Part shown: one piece after another, positions 14,061 through 15,151 of the stretch
Layout of the letters: the number at the start of each line of letters is the position of its first letter
Position numbering within the stretch: the stretch's first letter is position 1
Source of the DNA: Promethearchaeota archaeon
GTDB lineage: Archaea; Asgardarchaeota; Lokiarchaeia; Sigyniarchaeales; SOKP01
Length of the DNA stretch: 15,151 bases
Assembly: GCA_030615145.1 (NCBI GenBank)
Contig: JAUWZT010000054.1
Coordinates: 1-15,151, forward strand
Direction: 5' to 3'
Notes under the pieces: model-generated
Database searches by the model: none
What the model was told of the DNA's origin: nothing
Seen by the model: the letters and a program-made list of their open reading frames with translations, nothing else
Translations under genes and position numbers: made by a program

Positions 14061-15151
14061 TTATTGTTGATTTCTATCTGGCTTTTGTTGTTTTTCCAAT
14101 TCCATCAGTTTAGCATGTTTTTCGTCGTGTAAAACAAGAATTTCTTTTTGAACTTTTGCCAAATACTCTCCCTTTAATGGATAAAATTGCAAAATTAAAA
14201 CCTCAAGATACAATGCTATGGCTGGAATTAACCCCATAAAAGCTCTAATTGCGAAATCTACATCAGCCGGATGTGTTTGGTCTTGAATCACCCCGCCAAT
14301 TCTGGGAACGAAGTTAGCTAAAGTCAACAAAACAGCTGGAATAGCAAGTGCAACGCTCTGTGCCGGTTTAGTAATAAAAGCATTCATGCCAAAATAAACT
14401 GCTTCTCTTCTGACTCCAGTTTTTAACTCATCTTCGTCGATCACTTGAGCGAACATTACATTAGTCAGAACTAATGGCCCTACAAGCCCAATACCTGCAA
14501 GAATAAAGGCAAAATATATTAACGTAACCGGAATAAATGTTAAAAGCAGTAAACCCGTAGCTCCTATTGTCAATAATATTTGATCAGCCCTTACAACTCC
14601 AAATTTTGCAATCAATTTTGGGGTTATCCATACTCCTAATATAAGCGGAACGAATACAGCTACAAGCAATAGGATAGTAGATGATTTCGTTACATAATCA
14701 GCCAAGTAAAACATCGAACCAATAATCAGCGATTGCATAAATACGCTCATAAAATTGGCTGAAACAAGAATAATAAACGATTTGCTTTTAAAAGTTTTTT
14801 TTATAGCATCTTTTATTTTGAGAGGCTCATCTACTTTTGTAAATTCTGGACGTTCTTTAAACTTAAATGTAGTATATAATATCAAGAGAGCTCCAACGAT
14901 TCCAACTGCTATCATGGCCATTTGTAGAGGAAATATTCCTTGTTCTTGTCGGAATAAGTCTGGAATTAGGAATCCTAAAATCATCCCTATTAGACTAAAA
15001 AATGAGGCAAATACAGATAATTTATTTCTTTCTTGTTCATCTTCAGTTAGCTCAGGTGGAAGCGCTGAATATATTAGGAACACGATAGTATACCCAGTAT
15101 CATACAGGAATGTTGTTACTAGCATCCACCAAAAAACAAATATTTTGTCAG
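14061..15151 (-). CDS. GPH-family cation:sugar symporter (MFS_2, MelB-like), N-terminus off the window
   Basis: Membrane symporter of the glycoside-pentoside-hexuronide:cation group. The frame stays open to the right edge, past the first in-window ATG at 15125, with codons reading IFVFWWMLVTTF, so the true start lies outside; about 90-110 residues (roughly three helices) are missing. Family hallmarks: YDTGYTIVFLIYSALPPELT, then DEQERNKLS, the loop between helices 4 and 5 of GPH proteins, and the later DEDELKTGVRREAVYFGMNAF segment followed by the amphipathic KPAQSVALAI helix. At least eight hydrophobic helices are visible and the protein ends in a charged cytosolic tail (KHAKLMELEKQQKPDRNQQ). 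The substrate cannot be named; GPH members carry sugars, uronides or related solutes with Na+ or H+. Confidence 0.88.
   Translation of the reverse strand, partial: DKIFVFWWMLVTTFLYDTGYTIVFLIYSALPPELTEDEQERNKLSVFASFFSLIGMILGFLIPDLFRQEQGIFPLQMAMIAVGIVGALLILYTTFKFKERPEFTKVDEPLKIKDAIKKTFKSKSFIILVSANFMSVFMQSLIIGSMFYLADYVTKSSTILLLVAVFVPLILGVWITPKLIAKFGVVRADQILLTIGATGLLLLTFIPVTLIYFAFILAGIGLVGPLVLTNVMFAQVIDEDELKTGVRREAVYFGMNAFITKPAQSVALAIPAVLLTLANFVPRIGGVIQDQTHPADVDFAIRAFMGLIPAIALYLEVLILQFYPLKGEYLAKVQKEILVLHDEKHAKLMELEKQQKPDRNQQ

Overview
This 15,151-base window is AT-rich archaeal chromosome. The left end carries part of the conserved archaeal RNA polymerase / ribosomal protein block: the rpo3 (rpoD) subunit D gene (5' end off the window), then eL18, uL13 and uS9. 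eL18 and the subunit D iron-sulfur cysteine domain are archaeal/eukaryotic features. TATA-like AT blocks before several genes, T-tract ends and few strong Shine-Dalgarno sites also fit an archaeon. A very A+T-rich, lysine-rich genome with many small zinc-binding proteins suggests an Asgard (Lokiarchaeia-like) archaeon. That placement is an inference from general character, not from a phylogenetic marker I could align.

Layout. Positions 1-2340: rpo3 (partial), a 382-base spacer, then rpl18e-rplM-rpsI. The block stops after uS9; the rpoN/rpoK/rps2 genes that usually follow are not there. Positions 2361-4946: two divergent shikimate-pathway genes, aroA (EPSP synthase, minus) and aroC (chorismate synthase, plus). 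They catalyse the last two steps to chorismate and share a 144-base intergenic promoter region. Positions 5110-7347: a Gfo/Idh/MocA oxidoreductase with a cysteine-rich insertion, a small all-helical protein, and a Mut7-C RNase-like PIN/zinc-ribbon protein. Positions 7431-9303: an FmdE-family protein, an Est30-like serine esterase and a GNAT acetyltransferase, all on plus. Positions 9405-12135: a Clp1/Grc3-type polynucleotide kinase followed by an ATP-grasp ligase of unknown substrate. Positions 12258-15151, all on minus: a 57-residue zinc-finger protein, a membrane-anchored alpha/beta hydrolase, a small very acidic protein with a Cys/His tail, and a GPH-family sugar/cation symporter running off the right edge.

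How the genes relate. Only the ribosomal cluster looks like a tight operon. The two aro genes share a pathway and a promoter region. Most of the rest are single genes 50-160 bases apart with their own TATA-like boxes, so no multi-gene system is evident. I found no CRISPR array, insertion sequence, tRNA, rRNA or integration site.

Best leads: a small unlisted zinc-finger gene (12258-12431); an acidic protein with a CxxC/CxxxHxHxC tail; a chorismate synthase in which the second catalytic histidine is Gln and the motif is of the 'FSGR' type; a Clp1-like kinase whose P-loop is one residue short; an orphan ATP-grasp enzyme; and a small helical protein whose pattern recalls MIT or TPR helices.
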